From NCBI GenBank assembly GCA_905236275.1, contig CAJOPI010000195.1, forward strand, positions 1-14,127: a stretch of 14,127 bases of DNA. The letters run 5' to 3'. The notes under the pieces were generated by a model. The model ran no database searches. It saw only the letters and a list, made by a program, of their open reading frames with translations, and was not told the DNA's origin. Below are positions 7,185 to 13,443 of this stretch, piece by piece. A program made the position numbers and the translations under genes. Numbering within the stretch: position 1 is the stretch's first letter; every line of letters starts with the position of its first letter. The stretch is from an uncultured Lachnospiraceae bacterium. Its GTDB lineage: Bacteria > Bacillota > Clostridia > Lachnospirales > Lachnospiraceae.

Positions 7185-7889
7185 ATGGATAAACTTTACA
7201 TGGTGATTCCGGCATATAACGAAGAGGAATCAATCCGGAATGTAATAGATGAATGGTATCCGATGGTAGTTATGACGGGAGAAGAGAGCCGGCTTCTTAT
7301 AATTGATGACGGGTCTAAGGACGGAACCCTTGAGGTTTTAAGAAAAGAGGCAGAAAAAAGAAGCCAGCTTATAGTAAAACACAAGGAAAATTCCGGTCAT
7401 GGTCCGACGATACTCGCAGGTTACCGTTATGCTCTGAAAGAAGGTGCGGATTATATATTCCAGACCGATTCTGACGGTCAGACAAGACCTGAGGAATTTC
7501 CGGCATTCTGGCGATGCAGGCGGCATTATGATATGATAGTCGGCTATAGAAATCACAGACAGGACGGATGGTCAAGAATATTCGTGACAAAGGTGTTGAA
7601 GGCAGTGATATTTTTCTGCTTCCACTGCGTTGTTACCGACGCAAATACACCTTTCCGCCTGATGAAAGCGGAAACGCTGGAGAAGGAGATACATCTTGTA
7701 CCGAAGAATTATTTCCTTACAAACGTGCTTATAACGGTAATTTATACAAAGCATAAAAGACTGCTCAAATTTGTGCCGATCACCTTCAGACCGAGACAGG
7801 GCGGCGTAAATTCGATAAATATGAAGAGGATTTTCAGAATAGGTAAAAATGCTCTTGGAGATTTTGTGAGACTCAACAGAAAGATTTAG
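7185..7889 (+). CDS. Dpm1-type polyprenyl-phosphate sugar synthase (GT2)
   Basis: Likely transfers a hexose from a nucleotide sugar to undecaprenyl phosphate, producing a lipid-linked single sugar on the cytoplasmic face. It opens with MVIPAYNEEESI (6-17), then IIDDGSKDGT (39-48), NSGHGPTILAGY (69-80) and the metal site QTDSDGQ (93-99). The later GYRNHRQDGWSR (120-131) and PFRLM (156-160) match the dolichyl-phosphate mannosyltransferase/GtrB group. At 234 residues it has the short soluble Dpm1 build. It lacks the pair of C-terminal membrane helices found in GtrB/ArnC-type proteins of more than 300 residues, so the GtrA-like protein encoded 11 bases downstream may be its membrane partner. The ribosome-binding site is GGGG (7171-7174), 10 bases from the ATG. 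Whether the sugar is glucose, mannose or another hexose cannot be told. Confidence 0.88.
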   Translation: MDKLYMVIPAYNEEESIRNVIDEWYPMVVMTGEESRLLIIDDGSKDGTLEVLRKEAEKRSQLIVKHKENSGHGPTILAGYRYALKEGADYIFQTDSDGQTRPEEFPAFWRCRRHYDMIVGYRNHRQDGWSRIFVTKVLKAVIFFCFHCVVTDANTPFRLMKAETLEKEIHLVPKNYFLTNVLITVIYTKHKRLLKFVPITFRPRQGGVNSINMKRIFRIGKNALGDFVRLNRKI

Positions 7890-7900
7890 GATTTTTAGTT

Positions 7901-8407
7901 ATGGATAATGTTATGAATGAGAAATCAGTAAACGCAGTGGAAAAAAGGGAGGATATATTCGACAGGATGATGCACTTTCCGCTGCTGAATATTTTCGAAC
8001 CTTTTTACAAAAAATATAAAGAAGGTCTTATGTACCTCTTTTTTGGAGGTCTTGCCTTTTTCTTAAATATTTTCCTTTTTGCCCTTTTTACAGACATCAT
8101 GGGCATAAATGACCTTCTTGCGAATGCGATTTCGTGGGTTATATGCGTACTTTTCCAGTACGTGACCAACAAGACATGGGTATTTGATGGTCATGTAGAG
8201 GGTACAGCCGCTCTTATTAAACAGATTTCTTCATTTTTTGGAGGAAGAATATTTACACTTGTTGTAGAAGAAATCATTATCTTAATCTTTATTACATGGC
8301 TCGGCTTCAACAGGCTTATTGTAAAGCTTGTTGCACAATTTGTAGTCATCGTTCTTAATTATGTTATAAGTAAGCTCTTTGTCTTTAAGAAACAAGAGGA
8401 AAGATAA
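7901..8407 (+). CDS. GtrA-family membrane protein (putative polyprenyl-phosphate sugar flippase)
   Basis: A 168-residue protein with four membrane segments (about 42-64, 72-90, 107-134, 138-158) and the duplicated GtrA signature. Its first half has NAISWVICVLFQYVTNKTWVF (75-95) and its second half has LNYVISKLFVFKK (152-164). GtrA proteins are thought to flip undecaprenyl-phosphate-linked sugars across the membrane, or to anchor the partner synthase. The N-terminus before the first helix is about 40 residues, longer than minimal GtrA proteins. It starts 11 bases after the Dpm1-like gene, with AGGA (7888-7891) overlapping that gene's stop, and abuts the next gene with no gap, so co-translation with both is likely. 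The family assignment is firm. The flippase role comes from family knowledge and is not shown by the sequence. Confidence 0.9.
   Translation: MDNVMNEKSVNAVEKREDIFDRMMHFPLLNIFEPFYKKYKEGLMYLFFGGLAFFLNIFLFALFTDIMGINDLLANAISWVICVLFQYVTNKTWVFDGHVEGTAALIKQISSFFGGRIFTLVVEEIIILIFITWLGFNRLIVKLVAQFVVIVLNYVISKLFVFKKQEER
8395..8400 (+). promoter_or_regulatory. Shine-Dalgarno site supporting a GTG start
   Basis: AGAGGA sits 7 bases before GTG at 8408, inside the 3' end of the GtrA-like gene. The nearest later in-frame ATG would be Met25 of the esterase and would remove its hydrophobic anchor. The site therefore decides in favour of the GTG start. Confidence 0.7.
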
Positions 8408-9466
8408 GTGAAAAAGACAGGAGGAAAATTTATTTTTGTTTTGCTGCTTGTGTTTTTTGTGGCAGCAGCACTTGCAGGAATGACTTATTCCGTTTTCAAA
8501 AGCTATCTTGCAAAAAAAGGCAGCAGTATAATGATGGGACATTCTGAGCATGCGTCTGTGTCTGACGAAAGGGCGGTTCCACTCCTTGATGAATCGGATA
8601 TAGATGATGACATTAAGGAACAGCTTGAGAAGGCGACCGAGGACAGCTCTATTGGCGGGAATAAGGAATCTGTTTCTGTAGATCTGATAGTATTTGCAGG
8701 GCAGAGTAATATGAGCGGATGGGGCGGAGATCCTTCCCAGGTCGTTCAGGTCATTGACGGGGCAGGAGTTGAGTTCCGCTCTGTGTCTGACCCGACAAAG
8801 CTTTATACGATAACGGAGCCTTTTGGATTTTATGAAAATACTGAAACGATGAATGACCTCTTTCTGAAGAGGGGGAGTCTTGTCAGTGCCTTTGTTAATG
8901 CTTATTATGAGGAAACAAAGGTGCCTGTGGTTGCCGTTTCTGCCTCGAAGGGTGGAACCCCTTCGACATATTGGGCTACGGAGGTCGTTGGAGAGGATGT
9001 CGTTACGAGGTTTCTCAATGCCAAAGAATGGCTGAAGGCAAATGGTTATACTGTAAGAAATCAGTTTCTTGTTTTTCTTCAGGGCGAGAATGATGTGCTT
9101 GAAAATATTTCGACTGATCAGTACCTGACTGATCTGAATACTTTCTCGTCGAAGATGTTTTACAGAGGAATAGATAAATTCCTCATGATAAGAATAGGAA
9201 GAACCAGTGATGATCCTGATGCCTACAAACGGATTTTGGATGTACAGACTGAGCTTTGCCGTACAGATCCGAGATTTGTGCTCATTTCCACAATGCTTTC
9301 TGCTTTTGGCGAAGAATACATGACGGATACCTATCATTATAATCAGGATGCACTCAATGCAGTTGGTGCTGATGCGGGTCTCAATGCTGCAAAATATGCA
9401 GAGACAAGGATTGATCCTGAACTGGTTGACTATAGAAGCGGTGAAATTTATAAACCTGAGAATTAA
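8408..9466 (+). CDS. Membrane-anchored SGNH esterase, sialate O-acetylesterase (SASA)-like
   Basis: Probably removes acetyl or other acyl groups from sugars outside the cell. Residues 1-7 are basic and about 8-30 hydrophobic, without an obvious cleavage or lipobox site, so a signal anchor is likely. An acidic, low-complexity linker (about 45-88) leads to the hydrolase domain. SGNH blocks are visible: GQSNMSG (98-104, nucleophile Ser100), the Gly pair in SKGGTPSTYW (180-189), QGEND (225-229, Asn228) and DTYH (307-310), a DxxH pair of Asp307 and His310. The order and spacing fit the carbohydrate-esterase DUF303/SASA family. Start is GTG, directly after the GtrA stop and preceded by AGAGGA. Its place inside a polysaccharide cluster suggests that the cluster's own polymer is the substrate, possibly countering an acetyltransferase outside the window. 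A host-glycan esterase role is a less likely alternative. Confidence 0.82.
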   Translation: MKKTGGKFIFVLLLVFFVAAALAGMTYSVFKSYLAKKGSSIMMGHSEHASVSDERAVPLLDESDIDDDIKEQLEKATEDSSIGGNKESVSVDLIVFAGQSNMSGWGGDPSQVVQVIDGAGVEFRSVSDPTKLYTITEPFGFYENTETMNDLFLKRGSLVSAFVNAYYEETKVPVVAVSASKGGTPSTYWATEVVGEDVVTRFLNAKEWLKANGYTVRNQFLVFLQGENDVLENISTDQYLTDLNTFSSKMFYRGIDKFLMIRIGRTSDDPDAYKRILDVQTELCRTDPRFVLISTMLSAFGEEYMTDTYHYNQDALNAVGADAGLNAAKYAETRIDPELVDYRSGEIYKPEN

Positions 9467-9476
9467 CGGTGTGATT

Positions 9477-10847
9477 ATGAATTTTAGAACCCTTGGGAAT
9501 ATTTGCGCACGTACAAAATCATATATTGAGAGAAACGGCATCGTAGATACGCTTATAAGAAGCGGTGAAGGCATAAAGGACAGCTGCTCTGATTATTTCT
9601 ATAACAGGGAGGTTCAGAGGAAGAAGTCAGCTGAAGAGCAGGGACAATTTCGAGAGGTAGAAGAGAATATAAAAATAAGTCTCCTGATACCTGCCTACAA
9701 TACGGAACATAAGGCTTTCCTTCGACTTTTAAACTCGCTTGCGGCTCAGAGCTACAGGAATTTCGAGGCAATAATTGCGGATGCATCGGATAAGGGTTCG
9801 TTAAAAGGGCTTATTGATGAATTCAGGGCTGCCGATGAAAGAAATACCGAATTGGTCTATTTTAAGATAGACGAGAATAAGGGAATCTCAGCAAATACAA
9901 ATGAAGCCTTAAAAGCTGCATCAGGGGACTTTGTTGCGGTGGTTGACCATGATGATTTCCTCGAAGCTGATGCGCTTCTGATGACGGCGGTTTCGCTTCA
10001 GGACGGTGCAGATATGGTTTATACAGACGAGGACAAGTATTCCCCTGACGAGGATAAATATTTCTGTCCTAACAGGAAACCTGATTTCAATAAGGATCTG
10101 CTCCTTTCTAATAATTATATATGCCATCTCTTTACGGTAAGAAGGGAACTTGCTGAAAGGGCGGGTGGATTCAGAAGCGAATTTGACGGAGCACAGGATT
10201 ATGATTTTATCCTTCGCTGTACCGATATGACAAGTCCGGATAAAATAAGGCACATTCCTGAGATACTGTATCACTGGTGTGTTTCTGACAATTCGACGGC
10301 GGACAATCCTATGAGTAAGCTTTATGCTTATGAGAAGGGCAAGGAAGTCCTTGCGGACTACTTAAAGGATAAAAATATCCCGGCTGTGGTTACTGACACG
10401 AAGCACAGGGGTTATTACCGTATAAATTATGAAAGAAATAAGGTAGGTAAAGAGGCTTATTGTCTCATAGTTGACAGGAAGCTTATTCCTCTGGAGGAGG
10501 ATTATGAGGATATTCTTGCGGCTTATTTCTTAAGAGATGATATAGGAGCTGTGGGAGCCCGTATTATAGGAGAGCTCGGAAATATCATATCTAATGGTTA
10601 TACTGTTGATTCCTGCGGCAGAAGAGTTTCGCTTAATGCAAAAATGCATACGAAGCTTTCGGGCTATATGCACAGAGCATCCATGCAGCAGGATGTTGAG
10701 GCGGTGTCTCTTCACGCATGCCTTGTGAGACGTTCCCTAATGGAACATTATGAGAAGGATCCGATTAAAATGTTCAAAAAAATAAGGGCTCAGGGCTATC
10801 TTGTTGTTTTAGACCCGGAAGTTCAGTTTATGAAAGTGAAACAGTGA
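9477..10847 (+). CDS. GT2 glycosyltransferase with a decayed second GT2 domain
   Basis: A 456-residue cytoplasmic transferase paralogous to the 2001 and 69 proteins. Domain 1 (about 66-275) is intact: ISLLIPAYNT (67-76), IIADASD (99-105), DHDD (157-160), MVYTDEDKY (180-188), GAQDYDFILR (238-247) and HIPEILYHW (259-267). The remainder (about 302-456) corresponds to a shrunken second domain. IGAVGARII (356-364) and QDVEAVSLHACLVRR (405-419) align with the 2001 protein's second domain. The roughly 85-residue nucleotide-binding half is missing, LNND has become VDRK (332-335), and the catalytic NDVDFCLR stretch has become KDPIKMFK. The open frame extends back to 9348, but that would overlap the esterase by 119 bases, so ATG 9477 (10 bases after the esterase stop) is chosen; GTG 9471 is an alternative. 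No clear Shine-Dalgarno is visible, suggesting coupling to upstream translation. Confidence 0.87.
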   Translation: MNFRTLGNICARTKSYIERNGIVDTLIRSGEGIKDSCSDYFYNREVQRKKSAEEQGQFREVEENIKISLLIPAYNTEHKAFLRLLNSLAAQSYRNFEAIIADASDKGSLKGLIDEFRAADERNTELVYFKIDENKGISANTNEALKAASGDFVAVVDHDDFLEADALLMTAVSLQDGADMVYTDEDKYSPDEDKYFCPNRKPDFNKDLLLSNNYICHLFTVRRELAERAGGFRSEFDGAQDYDFILRCTDMTSPDKIRHIPEILYHWCVSDNSTADNPMSKLYAYEKGKEVLADYLKDKNIPAVVTDTKHRGYYRINYERNKVGKEAYCLIVDRKLIPLEEDYEDILAAYFLRDDIGAVGARIIGELGNIISNGYTVDSCGRRVSLNAKMHTKLSGYMHRASMQQDVEAVSLHACLVRRSLMEHYEKDPIKMFKKIRAQGYLVVLDPEVQFMKVKQ

Positions 10848-10850
10848 TTT

Positions 10851-11822
10851 ATGGCAGAGATAGTTGTCATCATACCGAATTACAAGGGGAAAAATGTCAT
10901 AAGGGAATGTCTTGATTCTTTAAGGGAGCAGGATTTCAGGGATTTTGACATCATAGTTGCGGATAATAAATCTGATGATGGAAGTGCAGATATAGTTGAA
11001 AACGAGTATCCTGAAGTAAAGCTCATCAGGCTTTCCGACAATTTCGGCTTTTCGAGGGCTGTTAACGAGGGACTTAAGGCTTCGAAGCATCCTTATGTCA
11101 TATTGCTGAATAACGATACGAGAGCAGAAAAGTCATTTGTCAGAAATCTTTATGATGCAGTAAACGAGGATAGTTCGATATTTTCTGTGTCTGCGAAGAT
11201 GCTGCAGATGGACCGTCCTGACAGGATAGACGGAGCAGGTGATTATTACAGTGCTTTTGGCTGGGCTTACGCAAGAGGAAAAGGTAAAATCAAGGATAAG
11301 GATCGCTACAATAAGCCCTGCGATGTATTTTCCGCCTGTGCCGGAGCAGCGATATACAGAAGGAAAATACTAGATGAGATAGGCTGGTTTGACGAGTTTC
11401 ATTTTGCCTATTTAGAGGACATTGATATCGGCTACAGGGGCAGAATCATGGGCTATAGGAACCGTTATGAGCCATCAGCGGTTGTCTGGCATAAAGGTTC
11501 GGGGGCAACAGGTTCAAGATATAATGAGTTTAAGGTCAGGATTTCGGCAAGAAACAATATGTATATCATCATGAAAAATATGCCAACAGTACAGATTATC
11601 CTGAATCTGCCGTTCCTGCTTATAGGATTCTCGGTAAAGGCGCTTTTCTTTATATTAAAGGGCTATGGCAGAGAGTATCTTTCAGGCATAAAGAGAGGAT
11701 ACCTCCTTTGCAGACAGGGAAGAAAATTCCCCTATTCTTCCTCCAATTTCAATAATTATGTTAAAATACAGCTTGAACTCTGGCTGAATTCTATAAGGAG
11801 ATTCACGGAGGTAATCTTTTGA
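10851..11822 (+). CDS. Single-domain GT2 glycosyltransferase (rhamnosyltransferase-like)
   Basis: A 323-residue enzyme of the WbbL/RfbF-like GT2 group, expected to add one sugar at the cytoplasmic membrane face. Motifs: VVIIPNYKGKN (5-15), IIVADNKSDDGS (34-45), NFGFSRAVNEGL (64-75), LLNNDT (85-90), FSACAGAAIYRR (160-171), the catalytic acids in AYLEDIDIGYRG (186-197) and VWHKGSGATG (212-221). The tail has a hydrophobic stretch (about 246-268) and many basic residues, probably an amphipathic or membrane-associating helix. The gene begins 3 bases after the preceding stop, with no recognisable ribosome-binding site, and its last 4 bases overlap the next gene's TTG start. Both points suggest tight coupling. 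Rhamnose is suggested only by family resemblance; galactofuranose or other sugars are possible. Confidence 0.9.
   Translation: MAEIVVIIPNYKGKNVIRECLDSLREQDFRDFDIIVADNKSDDGSADIVENEYPEVKLIRLSDNFGFSRAVNEGLKASKHPYVILLNNDTRAEKSFVRNLYDAVNEDSSIFSVSAKMLQMDRPDRIDGAGDYYSAFGWAYARGKGKIKDKDRYNKPCDVFSACAGAAIYRRKILDEIGWFDEFHFAYLEDIDIGYRGRIMGYRNRYEPSAVVWHKGSGATGSRYNEFKVRISARNNMYIIMKNMPTVQIILNLPFLLIGFSVKALFFILKGYGREYLSGIKRGYLLCRQGRKFPYSSSNFNNYVKIQLELWLNSIRRFTEVIF
11807..11812 (+). promoter_or_regulatory. Shine-Dalgarno site deciding the TTG start of the phosphotransferase
   Basis: GGAGGT ends 6 bases before TTG at 11819, which fixes an unusual start codon. The TTGA overlap means that the upstream stop (TGA, 11820-11822) and this start share bases, a layout typical of termination-reinitiation. 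Confidence 0.8.
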
Positions 11823-13222
11823 TAAAGGATAATCAAAGGCTGTTCAACCGCTTACACGTTATACTTGATGCTCTGGTAATGATCGGAACCTATTTCCTTT
11901 CATACTGGATAAAGTTCGAATCGCCGATGGCGGACAGAAGCATTCCGCATTTTCCGGCATCGTATTACTTTTCCTTTCTGCCTTTTATAGCAGTCGGATA
12001 TCTTCTAATGTACTACGAGTTCGGCCTTTATAATTCGAAGAGGGCATCAGGCAGAAAACGTGAATTTTTCAACTTAATAAGGGCGAACGTGATCGGTATG
12101 CTGACGCTTATGATCGTGCTGTATGCGACCAAGCAGTCACATTATGCACGTTCTATTGTAGGATATTTCTGCGTTATAAATATCGTTCTTTCAACTATTA
12201 TCAGAAACATCCTGCGTTACATCCTGCGTTATTTCAGGCGCAAGGGCTATAATCGTCATTTTATACTGCTGATCGGCTACTCAAAAGCGGCGGAAAACTA
12301 TATTGACAAGATAATTCAGAATCCCCAGTGGGGCTATATAGTCCGGGGAATACTTGATGACAGGACGGAACGGGGTACTGTCTACAGAGGGGTAAAGGTG
12401 CTGGGAACGATAGGCAACCTCGAATATATACTTCCGCAGAACAAGCTTGACGAGATAGCCATAACCCTTGCACTGGATGACTATGGCAAGCTTGAACGTA
12501 TCGTTGCCCTGTGTGAAAAATCCGGTGTACATACGCAGTTTATTCCCGATTATAACAGGGTAATACCGTCAAGGCCTTATATGGAGGATATAGATGGTCT
12601 TCCGGTTATAAATATCAGGCATGTTCCGCTGGCCAATACGCTGAACATGCTTGTAAAACGCATTATGGATTTGATAGGTTCCATAGTGCTGATTATTGTA
12701 TTTTCGCCTGTTATGCTTATTTCAGCCATTTTGATAAAGCTGACCTCGAAGGGACCGGTGATATTTGCGCAGGAGAGGGTAGGACTCAGAAACAGACCCT
12801 TCAAGATGTATAAGTTCCGTTCGATGGAGATGCAGAAGCCTTCCGCAGAGGCAAAGGGCTGGACGAAACCGAACGATCCGAGAGTTACAGGCATAGGCAA
12901 GGTTTTAAGACGTACAAGCATGGATGAGCTTCCACAGCTTTTTAATATACTAAAGGGTGATATGAGCATCGTCGGTCCCAGACCTGAGAGACCACAGTTT
13001 GTTGAAAAATTTAAGGAAGAGATACCGCGCTACATGATAAAGCATCAGGTCAGACCGGGACTTACAGGATGGGCGCAGGTAAACGGGCTCAGAGGTGATA
13101 CCTCGATACGGAAAAGAGTTGAGTATGACCTTTTTTATATTGAGAACTGGACTATTTCCTTTGACATCAAGATTATGTTCCTTACGGTATTTAAGGGATT
13201 AATAAATAAGAATGCGTATTGA
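11819..13222 (+). CDS. Polyprenyl-phosphate sugar-1-phosphate transferase (initiating enzyme)
   Basis: Initiates glycopolymer synthesis by moving a sugar-1-phosphate from a UDP-sugar to undecaprenyl phosphate. The 467 residues follow the WbaP/CpsE/EpsL plan: four N-terminal membrane segments (about 10-30, 48-66, 88-104, 112-134), a cytoplasmic Rossmann-like part (HFILLIGYSKAAENY, 147-161), a fifth hydrophobic segment (about 284-306), then the catalytic bacterial-sugar-transferase domain. Its signatures are KRIMD (280-284), KGPVIFAQERVG (311-322), YKFRSM (331-336), TSMDELPQLFN (366-376), GDMSIVGPRPERP (380-392) and RPGLTGWAQVNGLRG (412-426). Glucose-1-phosphate or galactose-1-phosphate are the usual substrates of this full-length type. 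The sequence does not distinguish them, so no symbol is given. It is unusual to find the initiating enzyme at the end of the run rather than at its head. Confidence 0.95.
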   Translation: MIKDNQRLFNRLHVILDALVMIGTYFLSYWIKFESPMADRSIPHFPASYYFSFLPFIAVGYLLMYYEFGLYNSKRASGRKREFFNLIRANVIGMLTLMIVLYATKQSHYARSIVGYFCVINIVLSTIIRNILRYILRYFRRKGYNRHFILLIGYSKAAENYIDKIIQNPQWGYIVRGILDDRTERGTVYRGVKVLGTIGNLEYILPQNKLDEIAITLALDDYGKLERIVALCEKSGVHTQFIPDYNRVIPSRPYMEDIDGLPVINIRHVPLANTLNMLVKRIMDLIGSIVLIIVFSPVMLISAILIKLTSKGPVIFAQERVGLRNRPFKMYKFRSMEMQKPSAEAKGWTKPNDPRVTGIGKVLRRTSMDELPQLFNILKGDMSIVGPRPERPQFVEKFKEEIPRYMIKHQVRPGLTGWAQVNGLRGDTSIRKRVEYDLFYIENWTISFDIKIMFLTVFKGLINKNAY

Positions 13223-13240
13223 CAAAGTGACGCTGACATT

Positions 13241-13325
13241 TAAAGCCCTGACAAAAAAACTTTTTTCCACGCAAATCGTCTTTTAAGTGTGGTCAAAAAG
13301 TGTTTTTTGCAGGGCTTTATTTGAT
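13241..13325 (+). terminator. Long terminator-like hairpin after the phosphotransferase
   Basis: TAAAGCCCTG (13241-13250) pairs perfectly with CAGGGCTTTA (13310-13319). The stem continues through C/G, AAAAAA (13253-13258)/TTTTTT (13303-13308), ACTTTTT (13259-13265)/AAAAAGT (13295-13301) and CCAC (13267-13270)/GTGG (13289-13292), with small bulges and an 18-base loop. About 28 pairs form in total. A short T-rich tract (TTTATTT) follows the GC-rich base. The arms can be extended outward by GTGAC (13227-13231)/GTCAC (13329-13333). It probably ends the cluster transcript. The stem is longer than a usual intrinsic terminator, so a second role is possible. Confidence 0.6.
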
Positions 13326-13346
13326 TGTGTCACCATGTCGTCATTA

Positions 13347-13376
13347 TTGACATTTATATCTAAAATGTTGTATATT
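13347..13376 (+). promoter_or_regulatory. Sigma-A-type promoter of the LCP gene
   Basis: A perfect TTGACA (13347-13352) is followed after 18 bases by TATATT (13371-13376), which matches 5 of 6 positions of TATAAT. Transcription would start near 13383, leaving a leader of about 60 bases with a weak AAAGG (13428-13432) ribosome-binding site 11 bases before the ATG. It sits directly behind the long hairpin, so the LCP gene looks like a separate transcription unit. Confidence 0.65.
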
Positions 13377-13422
13377 TGATAACGATTATAAATTTTGGAT
13401 TTATAGTTGAAATATATTTGAT
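13371..13422 (+). repeat. Direct repeat TATATTTGAT in the LCP promoter/leader
   Basis: The 10-mer TATATTTGAT occurs at 13371-13380, covering the -10 box, and again at 13413-13422, 42 bases later and just upstream of the ribosome-binding site. Each copy is preceded by GTTG (directly in the first copy, after three extra A's in the second). The spacing is four helical turns, so a regulator could bind both. AT-rich composition makes chance repetition plausible. Confidence 0.35.
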
Positions 13423-13443
13423 TGAGTAAAGGCAGAAGTTGCA

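Noticed and set aside
9348..9476. Upstream extension of the 9477 glycosyltransferase
   Set aside because: Starting at 9348 would overlap the esterase by 119 bases and add 43 residues with no GT2 resemblance. A start 10 bases after the esterase stop is more natural.
8282..9574. Long open frame on the minus strand (430 codons) across the GtrA-like and esterase genes
   Set aside because: It lies entirely opposite well-supported genes with clear family motifs. Its translation is rich in Cys, His, Ile and Arg with no recognisable domain, and no ribosome-binding site or promoter stands out.
13234..13356. Direct repeat TGACATTTA (13234-13242 and 13348-13356) as a target-site duplication around the long hairpin
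   Set aside because: The left copy abuts the hairpin arm, but the right copy lies about 29 bases beyond it and forms part of the -35 box. The outer GTGAC pairing also extends past the left copy. The geometry does not fit an inserted element cleanly.
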